From positions 1 through 59,696 of the forward strand of contig JASJXX010000006.1 of assembly GCA_030123765.1 (NCBI GenBank): a stretch of DNA of 59,696 nt, in the 5' to 3' direction. The translations under genes were made by a program, and so were the position numbers. Under the pieces are notes generated by a model. That model was given only the letters and a program-made list of their open reading frames with translations, did not search any database and was not told the origin of the DNA. Positions 1 through 9,540 of the stretch are shown piece after piece; position 1 is the stretch's first letter, and each line of letters starts with the position of its first letter. Source of the DNA: Actinomycetota bacterium. Lineage in GTDB: Bacteria; Actinomycetota; Acidimicrobiia; Spongiisociales; UBA5794.

Positions 1-51
1 AACGCACTCGTAATGCGTAGGTCGCGGGTTCAAATCCCGCCTCCGGCTCCA
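1..51 (+). tRNA. tRNA-Thr(CGT), 3' part only (5' end outside window)
   Basis: Anticodon stem ACGCA/TGCGT around loop CTCGTAA (anticodon CGT), T-arm GCGGGTTCAAATCCCGC, acceptor end CTCCGGCTCCA with encoded CCA. Confidence 0.9.
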
Positions 52-58
52 CGATGAA

Positions 59-80
59 CCGCACGGTCGCCGCCGTGCGG
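59..80 (+). terminator. Hairpin downstream of tRNA, probable terminator
   Basis: CCGCACGG / CCGTGCGG perfect 8-bp stem with 6-nt loop directly 3' of tRNA. Confidence 0.5.
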
Positions 81-81
81 A

Positions 82-216
82 TCATCTGTCTCTGGGGAGG
101 TTGTGCGGCCGTCCTACACGCTCGCGGATCGCTCGTGTCGCGAACCACGCCAGGTAGACCGCGTAGCCTCCGGCAACGAGCCAGAACAGGGATGTGAATA
201 CTTCGTGTGCTGTCAT
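82..216 (-). CDS. Small putative single-TM protein (44 aa)
   Basis: Read on minus strand: [44 protein letters not shown]; one hydrophobic segment followed by basic residues; below ORF-track length cutoff. Confidence 0.4.
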   Translation of the reverse strand: MTAHEVFTSLFWLVAGGYAVYLAWFATRAIRERVGRPHNLPRDR

Positions 217-372
217 GAGGCGCCTCCAGTGCAGACAACGTACCGCGCGGCTACGACACGAAAGGCCTCCACAGCGTGTGCTTTCGCCCGAGAGAGAGAT
301 TGTTCAGATAGGAACCTGCGCGCTACCCGACGGCTGGTGCCTCGTGGCCGGTTTCCACTAATCTGTCGCCCT

Positions 373-936
373 ATGGCGGACCAGGCGGATTTCGAGAGTG
401 ATGCGATGCAGTTCGCGCCGCAGCTGTATTCGGCAGCGCTGCGAATGACGCGCAATCCCGCGGATGCAGAGGACGTCGTCCAGGAGACGTTTCTCAAGGC
501 CTACCGCGCCTATGACTCCTTTGAGGCAGGCACGAATCTAAAGGCCTGGCTCTACCGCATTCTCACCAACGCCTACATCAACAAGTACCGCAAGGCTCGA
601 CGTCGACCGAGCGAGGTTGAGCTCGGCGAACTTCAGGATCTGTATCTCTTCAAGCGTCTCGGTGAGCAGTCCGGCGCCCGGGAGAGTGCTGAGAAGGAGG
701 CGCTTGACATGTTCGTCGATGAGGACATCATCGAAGCGATCGAGTCGCTGCCGGAGAACTTCAGGCTCGCCGTTCTCTACGCAGATGTTGACGGCTTCTC
801 GTACAAGGAGATAGCCGCGATCCTTGACGTTCCGATCGGAACGGTGATGTCGCGGCTCCATCGGGGAAGAAAACTGCTCCAAAAGAAGTTATGGAACCTA
901 GCAGTCGAACACGGATTAGTAGAGCCGAGCCCATGA
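373..936 (+). CDS. sigH: ECF RNA polymerase sigma factor, SigH/SigR type
   Basis: [74 protein letters not shown]...; region 4 [24 protein letters not shown] at 373 within longer ORF. Confidence 0.9.
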   Translation: MADQADFESDAMQFAPQLYSAALRMTRNPADAEDVVQETFLKAYRAYDSFEAGTNLKAWLYRILTNAYINKYRKARRRPSEVELGELQDLYLFKRLGEQSGARESAEKEALDMFVDEDIIEAIESLPENFRLAVLYADVDGFSYKEIAAILDVPIGTVMSRLHRGRKLLQKKLWNLAVEHGLVEPSP

Positions 937-1181
937 GTGGATGCGAGAGCGCCGTCGAGTATGTGTACCAGTACATCGACGATGAGTTGACCTACACCCG
1001 CAGAGAGCGGATCAAATGGCACCTGAGGCGGTGCGGTCACTGCATGAGCGCGTTCGAGTTCGAGGAGTTGCTCAAGGCCAAAATTGCTGAAGCAGGAAAA
1101 TCTGAACCACCCGCGGAACTTTTTGACACCCTGCGAGCGTTGATAGAGCAAGAACGTAAAACGGGGGACTCTGGCTGTTGA
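933..1181 (+). CDS. ZAS-type anti-sigma factor (RsrA/RshA-like)
   Basis: Overlaps the sigma gene stop (ATGA); HxxxCxxC motif in HLRRCGHC. Confidence 0.85.
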   Translation: MSGCESAVEYVYQYIDDELTYTRRERIKWHLRRCGHCMSAFEFEELLKAKIAEAGKSEPPAELFDTLRALIEQERKTGDSGC

Positions 1182-1211
1182 CGTGCCGAGGGTCCGCCTC
1201 TGGAGGTCAGT

Positions 1212-1409
1212 ATGCAAGACACCGCCGTGAAGGGTCGCAAGTTCACAGGTTCGAGCCGCGCCCCGAAGACGTATTCGACGACCCGAACCTGCATAGAGAA
1301 GGGCTGTGACACCCGGCTCTCCCAGTACAACAAGCGGGAGCACTGTTTCCCTCACGCCCCAACGAGGTATCCGCGTCTGCGAGGCCGGATCATCAAGGCT
1401 GAATCCTAA
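1212..1409 (+). CDS. Small putative zinc-binding protein
   Basis: GGAGG upstream of ATG; C-x4-C...C-x2-H pattern (CIEKGCDTRLSQYNKREHCFPHAP). Confidence 0.6.
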   Translation: MQDTAVKGRKFTGSSRAPKTYSTTRTCIEKGCDTRLSQYNKREHCFPHAPTRYPRLRGRIIKAES

Positions 1410-1432
1410 ACGAGCGCGACATGCACAACGGA

Positions 1433-1459
1433 AGATGCGCCGGTAACACCGGCGCATCT
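1433..1459 (+). terminator. Strong hairpin terminator candidate
   Basis: AGATGCGCCGGT-AAC-ACCGGCGCATCT, perfect 12-bp stem, 3-nt loop. Confidence 0.65.
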
Positions 1460-1512
1460 CTCGTTTGGGCATGGATGGTCGTGGTGCCGACAGGTTGTCT
1501 AACCTGTGGTGC

Positions 1513-1824
1513 ATGAACCGGACATACCGACTGATTCCTGTTGCGCTCACCGCTGTGTTCGTATTCGTTCTCACGGTCCCTGCCTTCGCTGGCGAAAACA
1601 CCGTCACAGACGACGCAACGTCAGCCGAGGTCCCTGCCGTGCCGATCTTCGTTGGCGACAAGCCTGCTGTTGAGGTGGCCCCGCTCGAGGTCGCCGAAGT
1701 CGAACATCCGTGGACGACGAGGTACATCATTCCGTTATTCGTCGTAACTGCCGTGTTGCTGGTCGCCGGAGTCGCCATCGGTTACAACCGATCGATTCAC
1801 AGGCGCTACAAAGTCGTCGGCTGA
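1513..1824 (+). CDS. Hypothetical secreted/membrane protein
   Basis: N-terminal signal-like MNRTYRLIPVALTAVFVFVLTVPAFAGE and C-terminal TM segment. Confidence 0.5.
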   Translation: MNRTYRLIPVALTAVFVFVLTVPAFAGENTVTDDATSAEVPAVPIFVGDKPAVEVAPLEVAEVEHPWTTRYIIPLFVVTAVLLVAGVAIGYNRSIHRRYKVVG

Positions 1825-1884
1825 CGAGCTCCATCACACTTCTCAAGAGCCGGTGGTACGCGACGACGCGCTTAGGCTGATGGC

Positions 1885-2919
1885 ATGAGCAAGGTCGATT
1901 GGGATATGGCGGCACGAGTCGCCCGCCGGTTCTCCGGTTCGTATCCGCTTGCGGGCACCTACCACGAACGGAAGTTCGAGTTGCAGGCCCCGGAGCTTGT
2001 CGCTCGCGCCTCTGACCTGGTTTCGAACGAGACGGGTCTCGCGATGACGGGCACTCCCGTCGTCAGGGTCATCTCGCGATCGGAGTGGGTCGAAACGAAC
2101 GCGAAGGCGTTCGGTGCTCTCCTCGCGCCCCTCGAAGAGCGCCTCGCGAGTAACAATGGCATCGGCTCAGCTCTCGCAGCCAAGGTGATGGGCGCCGAAC
2201 TGGGCGCGGTGCTCGGCTTCATGTCAAAGCGGGTGCTCGGCCAGTACGAACTTGTCCTCCCAACCGGGGACGCGGACTACGGCGACACGGTTCTTTTCGT
2301 CGGAGCCAACATCCTGTCGATGGAGCGCCAGTACGAGTTCAGGCCGTCCAAGTTTCGGTTCTGGGTCGCGTTACACGAGTGTGCTCACCGCGCCCAGTTC
2401 ACCGCCGTTGACTGGATGCGGGACTACTTCCTCTCACTTGTCGAAGAGCTCATCGATACTTCGAAGCCGGAGAGAGGCCGGCTCATCCGCATCGCGTCTG
2501 AGCTTCGCACGGCGATCGAGACCGGTACCGACCCGCTCGGCGACGCAGGACTCATTGGACTGCTCGCGTCACCGGATCAGCGTGGTGTGCTCGACCGGGT
2601 GCAGGCGCTGATGTCGCTGCTCGAGGGCCACGGCCATGTGGTCATGGACCGCATCGGCGAACGTGAGATCGTCGACGTCCGGCGCATGTCAGATGTGCTC
2701 ACCGCGCGGCGGAAGGATCCGAAGTCCGCTGCATTCATGAAGCTCATCGGTATCGAGATGAAGATGAGACAGTACGAGACAGGTGCGGCGTTCATCCGCA
2801 AGGTGGAAGAACAGGCATCGTGGGGGACGTTGGCGATGGCGTGGGAGTCGCCTGAGGCGCTCCCCACGCTCGATGAGATCGAGGACGCGTCGCTGTGGCT
2901 GGACCGGATGGCGGGATGA
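1885..2919 (+). CDS. Zinc-dependent metalloprotease, DUF2342-type (actinobacterial family)
   Basis: HECAHRAQF metal-binding motif; overall similarity to the actinobacterial DUF2342 family next to tilS. Confidence 0.8.
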   Translation: MSKVDWDMAARVARRFSGSYPLAGTYHERKFELQAPELVARASDLVSNETGLAMTGTPVVRVISRSEWVETNAKAFGALLAPLEERLASNNGIGSALAAKVMGAELGAVLGFMSKRVLGQYELVLPTGDADYGDTVLFVGANILSMERQYEFRPSKFRFWVALHECAHRAQFTAVDWMRDYFLSLVEELIDTSKPERGRLIRIASELRTAIETGTDPLGDAGLIGLLASPDQRGVLDRVQALMSLLEGHGHVVMDRIGEREIVDVRRMSDVLTARRKDPKSAAFMKLIGIEMKMRQYETGAAFIRKVEEQASWGTLAMAWESPEALPTLDEIEDASLWLDRMAG

Positions 2920-4214
2920 CAGACGAGATCCTGCGCTCGGTCGCCGCCGACATCGGCAGCGGGCCCTGCCTCGTTGCATTGGGGGGAGGCGCGGACTCCG
3001 CGGTCCTGCTCTGGGCGGCTGTTGAGGCCCTCGGCGTCGAGGGTGTCCGTGGCGTGTTCATCTATCACGGGCTGGCAGGCTCCGACATGCTGCGCAGCGC
3101 AGCACGCGCGAATGCCGAACACATCGGTGTGCGATGTGAAGTTGTCATGCGGATCGTGCCCGACGGGAGCAACCTGGAAGCCAGGGCGAGAGACGCCAGG
3201 TATGAGGCGATCGAGGGCATGCTCAGCGACGGCGAGGTTGCTTTGACCGGACACACGGCTGACGACCAGGCGGAGACCGCCATGATGCGGTTCCTCCGCG
3301 GATCCGGTTCGGGGGCCATTGGCGGCATCGCGCGTAGCCGGGGACCGTGGCGCAGACCGCTCCTGGAGGCCTCGCGGGCCGAGCTGCGGGCACTGGCTGA
3401 GGAACTCGGACTTCCGTTCGCTGACGATCCAGCGAACGAGGATCAGCGGTTCATGCGGGCAAGGATACGGCACAGCGTCATGCCGGTGGCCGAAGCCAAG
3501 TGCGGGCCGGACGTTGCCGCACGTATCCGGAAGTCTGCCTCGCTCCTCGCTGCGGATGACGCCCTGCTCGAGACCCAGGCCGCGGGCGTGCCTGTTCTCT
3601 GCATCCCTGAGGGGCTTCTGATACCGGCTGCTGCTCTCGTCACGGTTGCCGGCCCGGTGGCCTCTCGCGTCGTGCGTCGTGCTCTGCGAGTCCTCCTTGA
3701 CGGCGATGCAGGAACAATGGCTGACGTCGAAGCGGTGATCTCCGTCGCGAGAGGTGGCCCGGCGATCTCCATCTCGAACGGATGGCAGGTAAGCGCGGAG
3801 CCTCCCTTTGTGGCCCTCCACACACCGGAGCCTCCCGAGCCCGCGTCTGGGTTCGGCGTGATTGTGGGGGAATCGTTCATCTGGGATCGATCCACGTACA
3901 CGGTATCTCACAGGGAGCCCTGGGAGCCGATCGTGTCGGGTGGCAGGTTCATCGTGCTTGCTGCACGGATTGCGAGAGACGGCTTCGCAGTTCGAGGGCT
4001 TCAGCCAGGTGACCGGATTGCCATCGAAGCGGGATCAACACCGGTCAGAGAGCTGCTACGAGCTGCTGGAGTGCCCCCACGGCGGAGGCCGGGTTGGCTC
4101 GCCGTCACGGTTGATGGCAAGATTGCGGCTCTCATGGGTGTGCGAGTCGCGCCCTGGGCACGAGCAATACACGGCGAACCGGCCGTGGTCATCGAACGGG
4201 AAGTCGGCACGTGA
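2916..4214 (+). CDS. tilS: tRNA(Ile)-lysidine synthase
   Basis: N-type ATPase PP-loop-like GGGADSAVL, VALTGHTADDQAETAMMRFLRGSGSGAIGGI; ATGA overlap with upstream gene. Confidence 0.85.
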   Translation: MTDEILRSVAADIGSGPCLVALGGGADSAVLLWAAVEALGVEGVRGVFIYHGLAGSDMLRSAARANAEHIGVRCEVVMRIVPDGSNLEARARDARYEAIEGMLSDGEVALTGHTADDQAETAMMRFLRGSGSGAIGGIARSRGPWRRPLLEASRAELRALAEELGLPFADDPANEDQRFMRARIRHSVMPVAEAKCGPDVAARIRKSASLLAADDALLETQAAGVPVLCIPEGLLIPAAALVTVAGPVASRVVRRALRVLLDGDAGTMADVEAVISVARGGPAISISNGWQVSAEPPFVALHTPEPPEPASGFGVIVGESFIWDRSTYTVSHREPWEPIVSGGRFIVLAARIARDGFAVRGLQPGDRIAIEAGSTPVRELLRAAGVPPRRRPGWLAVTVDGKIAALMGVRVAPWARAIHGEPAVVIEREVGT

Positions 4215-4735
4215 GAATCGGGAAAGTACTGATCACAGCTGAACAGATCGACGCGAAATTGGCGGAGATGGGTGCAGCCATCACCGAGGACTATCGAGAT
4301 AAGGACGTCCTCCTCGTCGGCATCCTGAAAGGTGCCTTCGTCGTGATGGCTGACCTCGCCCGCCACATCGATCTACCCGTGGAACTCGACTTTATGGCGG
4401 TAGCGTCGTACGGGTCGGCGACGAAGAGCTCAGGTGTTGTGCGCATCCTGAAGGATCTCGATCAGGAGATCACCGGGCGCCACGTCCTTCTCGTCGAGGA
4501 CATCGTCGACACAGGTCTGACGCTCCAGTACCTCTTGAAGAACCTCCAGGTCCGTAAGCCGGCAAGCCTCTCGCTCGCTGCGCTGGTGATCAAGGACGGC
4601 ATCGACCGGGCGCCGCTGGAGATCAAATACGAGGGTTTCCACATCCCTCCCGTGTTCGTCGTCGGATACGGCCTCGATTTCGAGGGAAAATATCGGAACC
4701 TCCCGTACATTGCGGTGGTTGAAGACACAGAGTGA
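4211..4735 (+). CDS. hpt: Hypoxanthine phosphoribosyltransferase
   Basis: LLVGILKGAFVVMADL, VLLVEDIVDTGLTLQYLL PRPP motif; GTG start. Confidence 0.92.
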   Translation: MRIGKVLITAEQIDAKLAEMGAAITEDYRDKDVLLVGILKGAFVVMADLARHIDLPVELDFMAVASYGSATKSSGVVRILKDLDQEITGRHVLLVEDIVDTGLTLQYLLKNLQVRKPASLSLAALVIKDGIDRAPLEIKYEGFHIPPVFVVGYGLDFEGKYRNLPYIAVVEDTE

Positions 4736-4839
4736 GTGTCAACCGCCGGCAACTTTGACGGAGGTTCGGCGTACCATGTGTGGAAGGGGTTCTGCCCTTT
4801 CTGAGAACCAGCCCGCCCCACGAGCCAAAGAGGAGCACC

Positions 4840-6747
4840 GTGAATCGCACCGCGAGAACCATTCTCGTGTACCTCGCTGTCATCTTCCTCGTGGCGATGA
4901 CCTTCCAGATGGTGTTCAACGGGGCAACCCAGCCGCAGGAGTTGACCCTCACCGAGTTCACCGCGCAACTCGAAGCAGGTGATGTCACGGGCGAAATCGT
5001 GATGAAGGACAAGTCGAACGAGCTCAGCGGAACGATTGGGTCTGGCAGCGACGAGACAAAGTTCGTCGTCATATACCCGGCGGAGTATTCGGCAACACTC
5101 ACCGAACAGTTGCAAGCTGCCGGAGTCGACTTCCGCGTCGACGCGGAGAAGCCCACGGTCTTCGACTTTCTGCTCAGCTTCCTCCCCTACGTCCTGATTT
5201 TTGGTCTGTTCTTCTTCTTCATCATGCGGATGCAGGGCGGGGGGAATCGCATCATGCAGTTCGGGAAGTCTCGAGCGAAGCTGGTCACGAAAGACACTCC
5301 GAAGGTGCTGTTCTCCGACGTCGCAGGGGCAGAAGAGGCAGTTGAGGAGCTCCACGAGATCAAAGAGTTTCTCTCCCACCCTGAGAAGTTCCGCGCAATG
5401 GGGGCGAAGATCCCGAAGGGCATTCTGCTCTACGGCCCTCCGGGGACAGGCAAGACGCTCATCGCACGGGCAGTCGCAGGTGAAGCCGACGTACCCTTCT
5501 TCTCGATCTCCGGATCAGACTTCGTTGAGATGTTCGTCGGCGTCGGTGCTTCTCGAGTACGCGACCTCTTTGAGCAGGCGAAACAGAACGCTCCGTCGAT
5601 CATCTTCATCGATGAGATCGACGCAGTGGGTAGGCATCGCGGTGCAGGACTCGGGGGCGGGCACGATGAGCGCGAACAGACGCTCAACCAGCTGCTCGTG
5701 GAACTCGACGGCTTCGATCCCAATACCGGTGTCATCGTTATCGCGTCGACGAACCGTCCCGACATTCTCGACCCCGCACTCTTGAGGCCCGGGCGCTTTG
5801 ATCGGCAAGTCGTCGTTGACCGCCCCGATCTCAAGGGCAGGGAGGCGATCCTTGAGGTGCATGCGAAAGGTAAGCCGATGGCCGAGGGTGTTGATCTCAC
5901 CGTGCTTGCTCGCCAGACACCCGGTTTCACCGGAGCTGATCTCGCGAATCTCATCAACGAAGCTGCGCTGCTCTCCGCCCGGATCGACGACGACGTGATC
6001 TCAATGTCGTCTCTCGAGGAGGCTATCGAGAGGGTCATCGCCGGGCCACAGCGCAAGAGTCGTGTGATGTCCGACAAGGAGAGGAAAATCACTGCCTACC
6101 ACGAAGGTGGGCATGCTCTCGTCGGGCACGCCTTACCGAACGCGGATCCGATCCACAAGGTGACGATCATCCCGCGCGGCCGCGCAGGTGGGTACACCCT
6201 GTCACTCCCTGTCGAGGACAATTTCTACGTCAGGCGATCTGAGATGATCGACCAGCTCGCGATGCTCCTGGGTGGTCGTACGGCCGAAGAGCTCATCTTC
6301 CTCGACCCATCGACCGGTGCTGCGAACGACATCGAGAAAGCGACAGACATCGCCAGAAAGATGGTGATGGAGTACGGCATGAGCGAAAATCTCGGTCCGC
6401 TCCATTACGGAAAGCCTGACGGCGAGGTCTTCCTCGGCCGCGACTACACCAAGCAGAATAACCTCTCGAACGAGGTTGCGGCTGCGATCGACCATGAGAT
6501 CCGTCTGCTCATCACCCAGGCGCATGAGGAGGCACGACTCATCCTGTCGACTCATGAAGATGCTCTGCATCGCATAGCTGCGGAACTCCTTGAAAAGGAG
6601 TCTCTCGACGCAGGTGCCGTGATTGACATACTCAGCGACGTGCCGAAATGGAAACACGTGGGGAACGGAACCATCAGGTTGGAGGCGCCGAAGGGCGTCG
6701 AGAGTGTCCAGGGCAGTGTCGCCGCAAGCAGCGACACCGGCACCTGA
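4840..6747 (+). CDS. ftsH: ATP-dependent zinc metalloprotease FtsH
   Basis: GPPGTGKT Walker [23 protein letters not shown] zinc motif, two N-terminal TMs; GTG start at 4840. Confidence 0.95.
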   Translation: MNRTARTILVYLAVIFLVAMTFQMVFNGATQPQELTLTEFTAQLEAGDVTGEIVMKDKSNELSGTIGSGSDETKFVVIYPAEYSATLTEQLQAAGVDFRVDAEKPTVFDFLLSFLPYVLIFGLFFFFIMRMQGGGNRIMQFGKSRAKLVTKDTPKVLFSDVAGAEEAVEELHEIKEFLSHPEKFRAMGAKIPKGILLYGPPGTGKTLIARAVAGEADVPFFSISGSDFVEMFVGVGASRVRDLFEQAKQNAPSIIFIDEIDAVGRHRGAGLGGGHDEREQTLNQLLVELDGFDPNTGVIVIASTNRPDILDPALLRPGRFDRQVVVDRPDLKGREAILEVHAKGKPMAEGVDLTVLARQTPGFTGADLANLINEAALLSARIDDDVISMSSLEEAIERVIAGPQRKSRVMSDKERKITAYHEGGHALVGHALPNADPIHKVTIIPRGRAGGYTLSLPVEDNFYVRRSEMIDQLAMLLGGRTAEELIFLDPSTGAANDIEKATDIARKMVMEYGMSENLGPLHYGKPDGEVFLGRDYTKQNNLSNEVAAAIDHEIRLLITQAHEEARLILSTHEDALHRIAAELLEKESLDAGAVIDILSDVPKWKHVGNGTIRLEAPKGVESVQGSVAASSDTGT

Positions 6748-6752
6748 GCAGG

Positions 6753-6770
6753 GGCGTGTTGCAACACGCC
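6753..6770. repeat. 18-bp perfect palindrome overlapping folP start
   Basis: GGCGTGTTG|CAACACGCC; putative GTG start of folP lies within it. Confidence 0.85.
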
Positions 6771-7634
6771 GTCTGGCAGCTTCGAGGGTCGTCGATCACC
6801 CTCGATCAACCCATCGTGATGGGAATCCTCAACGTCACACCGGACTCGTTCTCCGACGGAGGTAAGCAGGCAACGATCGGTGCTGCGGTGAGGGCAGGCG
6901 TGACCATGGTGAGAGACGGCGCAGCCCTTGTCGATGTGGGAGGGGAGTCGACTCGCCCCGGTGCTGCACCCATCCCGGTCGCCGAGGAGCTCGCGAGGGT
7001 CATTCCGGTCGTTGAGCGACTTGTGGGCGAAGGCGTTGTCGTGTCGATCGACACATCCAAGCCGGAAGTAGCTCGTCGTGGCATCAAGGCGGGGGCGGCG
7101 GTGATCAACGACGTGACCGGACTTGCGGCTCCTGAGATGCGCGACATCTGTGCACAGGCTGGCGTCGGTGTCGTGATCATGCACATGCAGGGAACGCCGG
7201 AGACGATGCAGGCTGACCCCGAGTACCACGATGTCGTGGCTGAGATCTGCTCGTACCTCTCTGAGCGTGCCACAACCGCCCGGGATGCCGGGATTGGCAG
7301 GGACTCGATCGTTGTCGATCCTGGTATCGGGTTCGGGAAGACTCTTGCGCACAACATCGAGATCCTGAGACACCTCGATGCGTTCACTCCGCTCGGATAT
7401 CCAGTTCTTGTCGGTACAAGCAGAAAAGGGTTCCTTGGAGCGATTCTTGAACCGATACGTGGCGCGACGCGGCCAGATGAACGAGATGGAGCGACGGTTG
7501 CAACGGTCGCGCTCTCGGTCGCGAGCGGCGTGCAGATCGTTCGGGTCCATAATGTTCCCCTTGCGGTTGAGGTAGCGTATACCGCTAACGCTATGGTGCC
7601 CGCAGAGCATGATAAAGAAATCGACAGGACTTGA
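6756..7634 (+). CDS. folP: Dihydropteroate synthase
   Basis: IVMGILNVTPDSFSDGG and VDVGGESTRPGA signatures; likely GTG start. Confidence 0.92.
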   Translation: MLQHAVWQLRGSSITLDQPIVMGILNVTPDSFSDGGKQATIGAAVRAGVTMVRDGAALVDVGGESTRPGAAPIPVAEELARVIPVVERLVGEGVVVSIDTSKPEVARRGIKAGAAVINDVTGLAAPEMRDICAQAGVGVVIMHMQGTPETMQADPEYHDVVAEICSYLSERATTARDAGIGRDSIVVDPGIGFGKTLAHNIEILRHLDAFTPLGYPVLVGTSRKGFLGAILEPIRGATRPDERDGATVATVALSVASGVQIVRVHNVPLAVEVAYTANAMVPAEHDKEIDRT

Positions 7635-8091
7635 ACCGAGAAGTTTTTGCTGGGTGATCAAGGATCGCCTTGCCGTGGCGGAGCGGATCGGGGGGTACGG
7701 CTTCCAGCATCGGCGAGTTCGCCGCGAGGAAGAGATCATCTGGCTCAAGGAACACGGTGTCAACACGGTGATGAGCCTGCTCGGATCCAACCAGAACCTG
7801 TTCGCGTACACAGGCGCAGGGCTGTCGTTCTCCTCGTTCGAGGTACCTGAAGACATCACCCCTGAGGATGCTGTGGCGGTCTTCAACGTCCTCGCGGATG
7901 CTCTCGCGCCCGAGGACGCGATCGTTCTCGTTCACCGTGACACGATTGACGACACTCTCTGCGGGCTACTCGCGGGATACCTCATGCACGCAGAGTTGGT
8001 TGACGATCCGATCGTTGCTACCGATGTCATTCAGCGCATTCTGGGCCGTGCAATCGGCCCGGAGGGTCGACGACTGATCCCTAAGCCTTAG
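7609..8091 (+). CDS. Protein tyrosine/dual-specificity phosphatase-like protein, catalytic Cys missing
   Basis: WVIKDRLAVAERIG...WLKEHGVNTVMSLL...AIVLVHRDTIDDTLCGLLAGYLM resembles the DSP fold but VHCxxGxxR is replaced by VHRDTIDDT. Confidence 0.55.
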   Translation: MIKKSTGLEPRSFCWVIKDRLAVAERIGGYGFQHRRVRREEEIIWLKEHGVNTVMSLLGSNQNLFAYTGAGLSFSSFEVPEDITPEDAVAVFNVLADALAPEDAIVLVHRDTIDDTLCGLLAGYLMHAELVDDPIVATDVIQRILGRAIGPEGRRLIPKP

Positions 8092-8093
8092 CC

Positions 8094-9437
8094 ATGCCGA
8101 TCGCGTACGTTGGCATCGGGTCGAACCTTGGTGATCGCCACGGGCATCTCAAGCATGCAATGCGAGGCATCGAGGCTCTGGGAACGATCGTTGCTGGTTC
8201 GCCGATGTATGAGACCGCACCCGTCGGCGGACCGGACCAGGGTCCGTTTCTCAACGCGGTCGCTGCTCTGGACACCGACCTCAGCCCGTACGCGTTGCTT
8301 CACGAAGTGCTCGGCATCGAGAGGGAGACCGGACGTGTCCGTCGTGAACGGTGGGGGCCCCGAACGCTCGACCTCGACATCCTGTGGTATGACGGGAAGA
8401 CGATCGATGAGGACGGTCTCACGATCCCCCACCCCGGGATCCGCGATCGGAGATTCGTGCTCGCGCCGCTCGCCGACGTCGTCCCGGGTCTCGCCGACTC
8501 CGATGGGCCCTACGCGGACGCGCTGGGCCAGGTAGCCGACCAGACGATCCAGCGAATCTCGGGGCCGTACGATACGCAGGAGCAACGTTGGATGGTCGGC
8601 ATCGAGGCAGCAACGGTGCTGACCGGTGACGGTGGTACGTTCCAGGTCGATACGCCAGCGGACTGGGAGAACCCGACCGGCGATATGTTCGGCGCGTTCC
8701 TATCGGCCGTTGTTCTCCGTGCCGTCGGCGAGGTCGCTGTCGGCCACCAGCCGTCTTCACTCACGTACCGCTTTGTGCATGGCGTCCCCCAGGGCGCTCA
8801 GATCGAGGTCGTTCCTGTCAAGGTCCGAGGGTCCGGGCGCTCCGCCGATTACGTCGTGTCGCTTCTGGTTGACGGGCGTGAGATGGGGCGAGCGTCCGTC
8901 TCTACCGTCACTGAGTCGAGGGCGGTCACGATCGCCCCGGAGATGCCGGGTGTCGTGCCACTCTCGAGGTGCACTCCCGTGGATGAGCTCTTCGCTCCAG
9001 TCGGCCGGCTGACCGGAGCTTCTATGCGAAGCTGGCGCCCGCTCGAACGATGGGACATCCCGGACCTCGTCGACGGCACAAGCGGAGTGTTCCGTGCGTG
9101 GAGCCCGAACCTGACCCTCGGCACGGAGGACCGATTTCTGCGAGCCGCGGCGATTCTAATGCCGATCGACGCGCTGATCTGGACGTCGACCATGCACCAA
9201 CTAGGGTTTCTCGGAAGCCGAAAGGTGGTTGTGACGCCGACCCTCGAATTCTCCGGACGGTTCCCTGACCTGGAACACGATCCCGGGTGGCATCTCAGTG
9301 AGGTGCACATCGAGCACATGACGGACCGATCCGTCTCCGGCACGATCCGCGTCTGGAGCGAAGACGGAAGCTACCTCTCTGTCGGCGCGTCCCACAACCT
9401 CGTGATCAGCGGCGAGAACCTGCTGGAGATCGTCTAG
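8094..9437 (+). CDS. folK: Bifunctional fusion: HPPK (FolK) N-terminal + TesB-like/double-hotdog acyl-CoA thioesterase C-terminal
   Basis: YVGIGSNLGDR, APVGGPDQGPFLNAV, RWGPRTLDLDIL (HPPK); from about residue 165 WENPTGDMFGAFLSAVVLRA...LGTEDRFLRAAAILMPIDAL...SLTYRF resembles TesB/4HBT_3. Confidence 0.8.
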   Translation: MPIAYVGIGSNLGDRHGHLKHAMRGIEALGTIVAGSPMYETAPVGGPDQGPFLNAVAALDTDLSPYALLHEVLGIERETGRVRRERWGPRTLDLDILWYDGKTIDEDGLTIPHPGIRDRRFVLAPLADVVPGLADSDGPYADALGQVADQTIQRISGPYDTQEQRWMVGIEAATVLTGDGGTFQVDTPADWENPTGDMFGAFLSAVVLRAVGEVAVGHQPSSLTYRFVHGVPQGAQIEVVPVKVRGSGRSADYVVSLLVDGREMGRASVSTVTESRAVTIAPEMPGVVPLSRCTPVDELFAPVGRLTGASMRSWRPLERWDIPDLVDGTSGVFRAWSPNLTLGTEDRFLRAAAILMPIDALIWTSTMHQLGFLGSRKVVVTPTLEFSGRFPDLEHDPGWHLSEVHIEHMTDRSVSGTIRVWSEDGSYLSVGASHNLVISGENLLEIV

Positions 9438-9540
9438 CAAGAGGGCGTGGGCTGTCCACTCTCGGTCGTGATGGTGCCGGGGGCACGCCCGCCGGAGACC
9501 CGACAGCCTGTCGAGCTACATCTCGATAGCCTACGGAGCC

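Noticed and set aside
2577-3911. Long minus-strand ORF (444 aa) antisense to tilS
   Set aside because: Low-complexity Arg/His/Pro-rich translation typical of antisense frames in high-GC coding DNA; the plus strand has a clear TilS.
6552-7886. Long minus-strand ORF (444 aa) antisense to ftsH/folP
   Set aside because: No recognisable domain; overlaps well-supported genes on the other strand.
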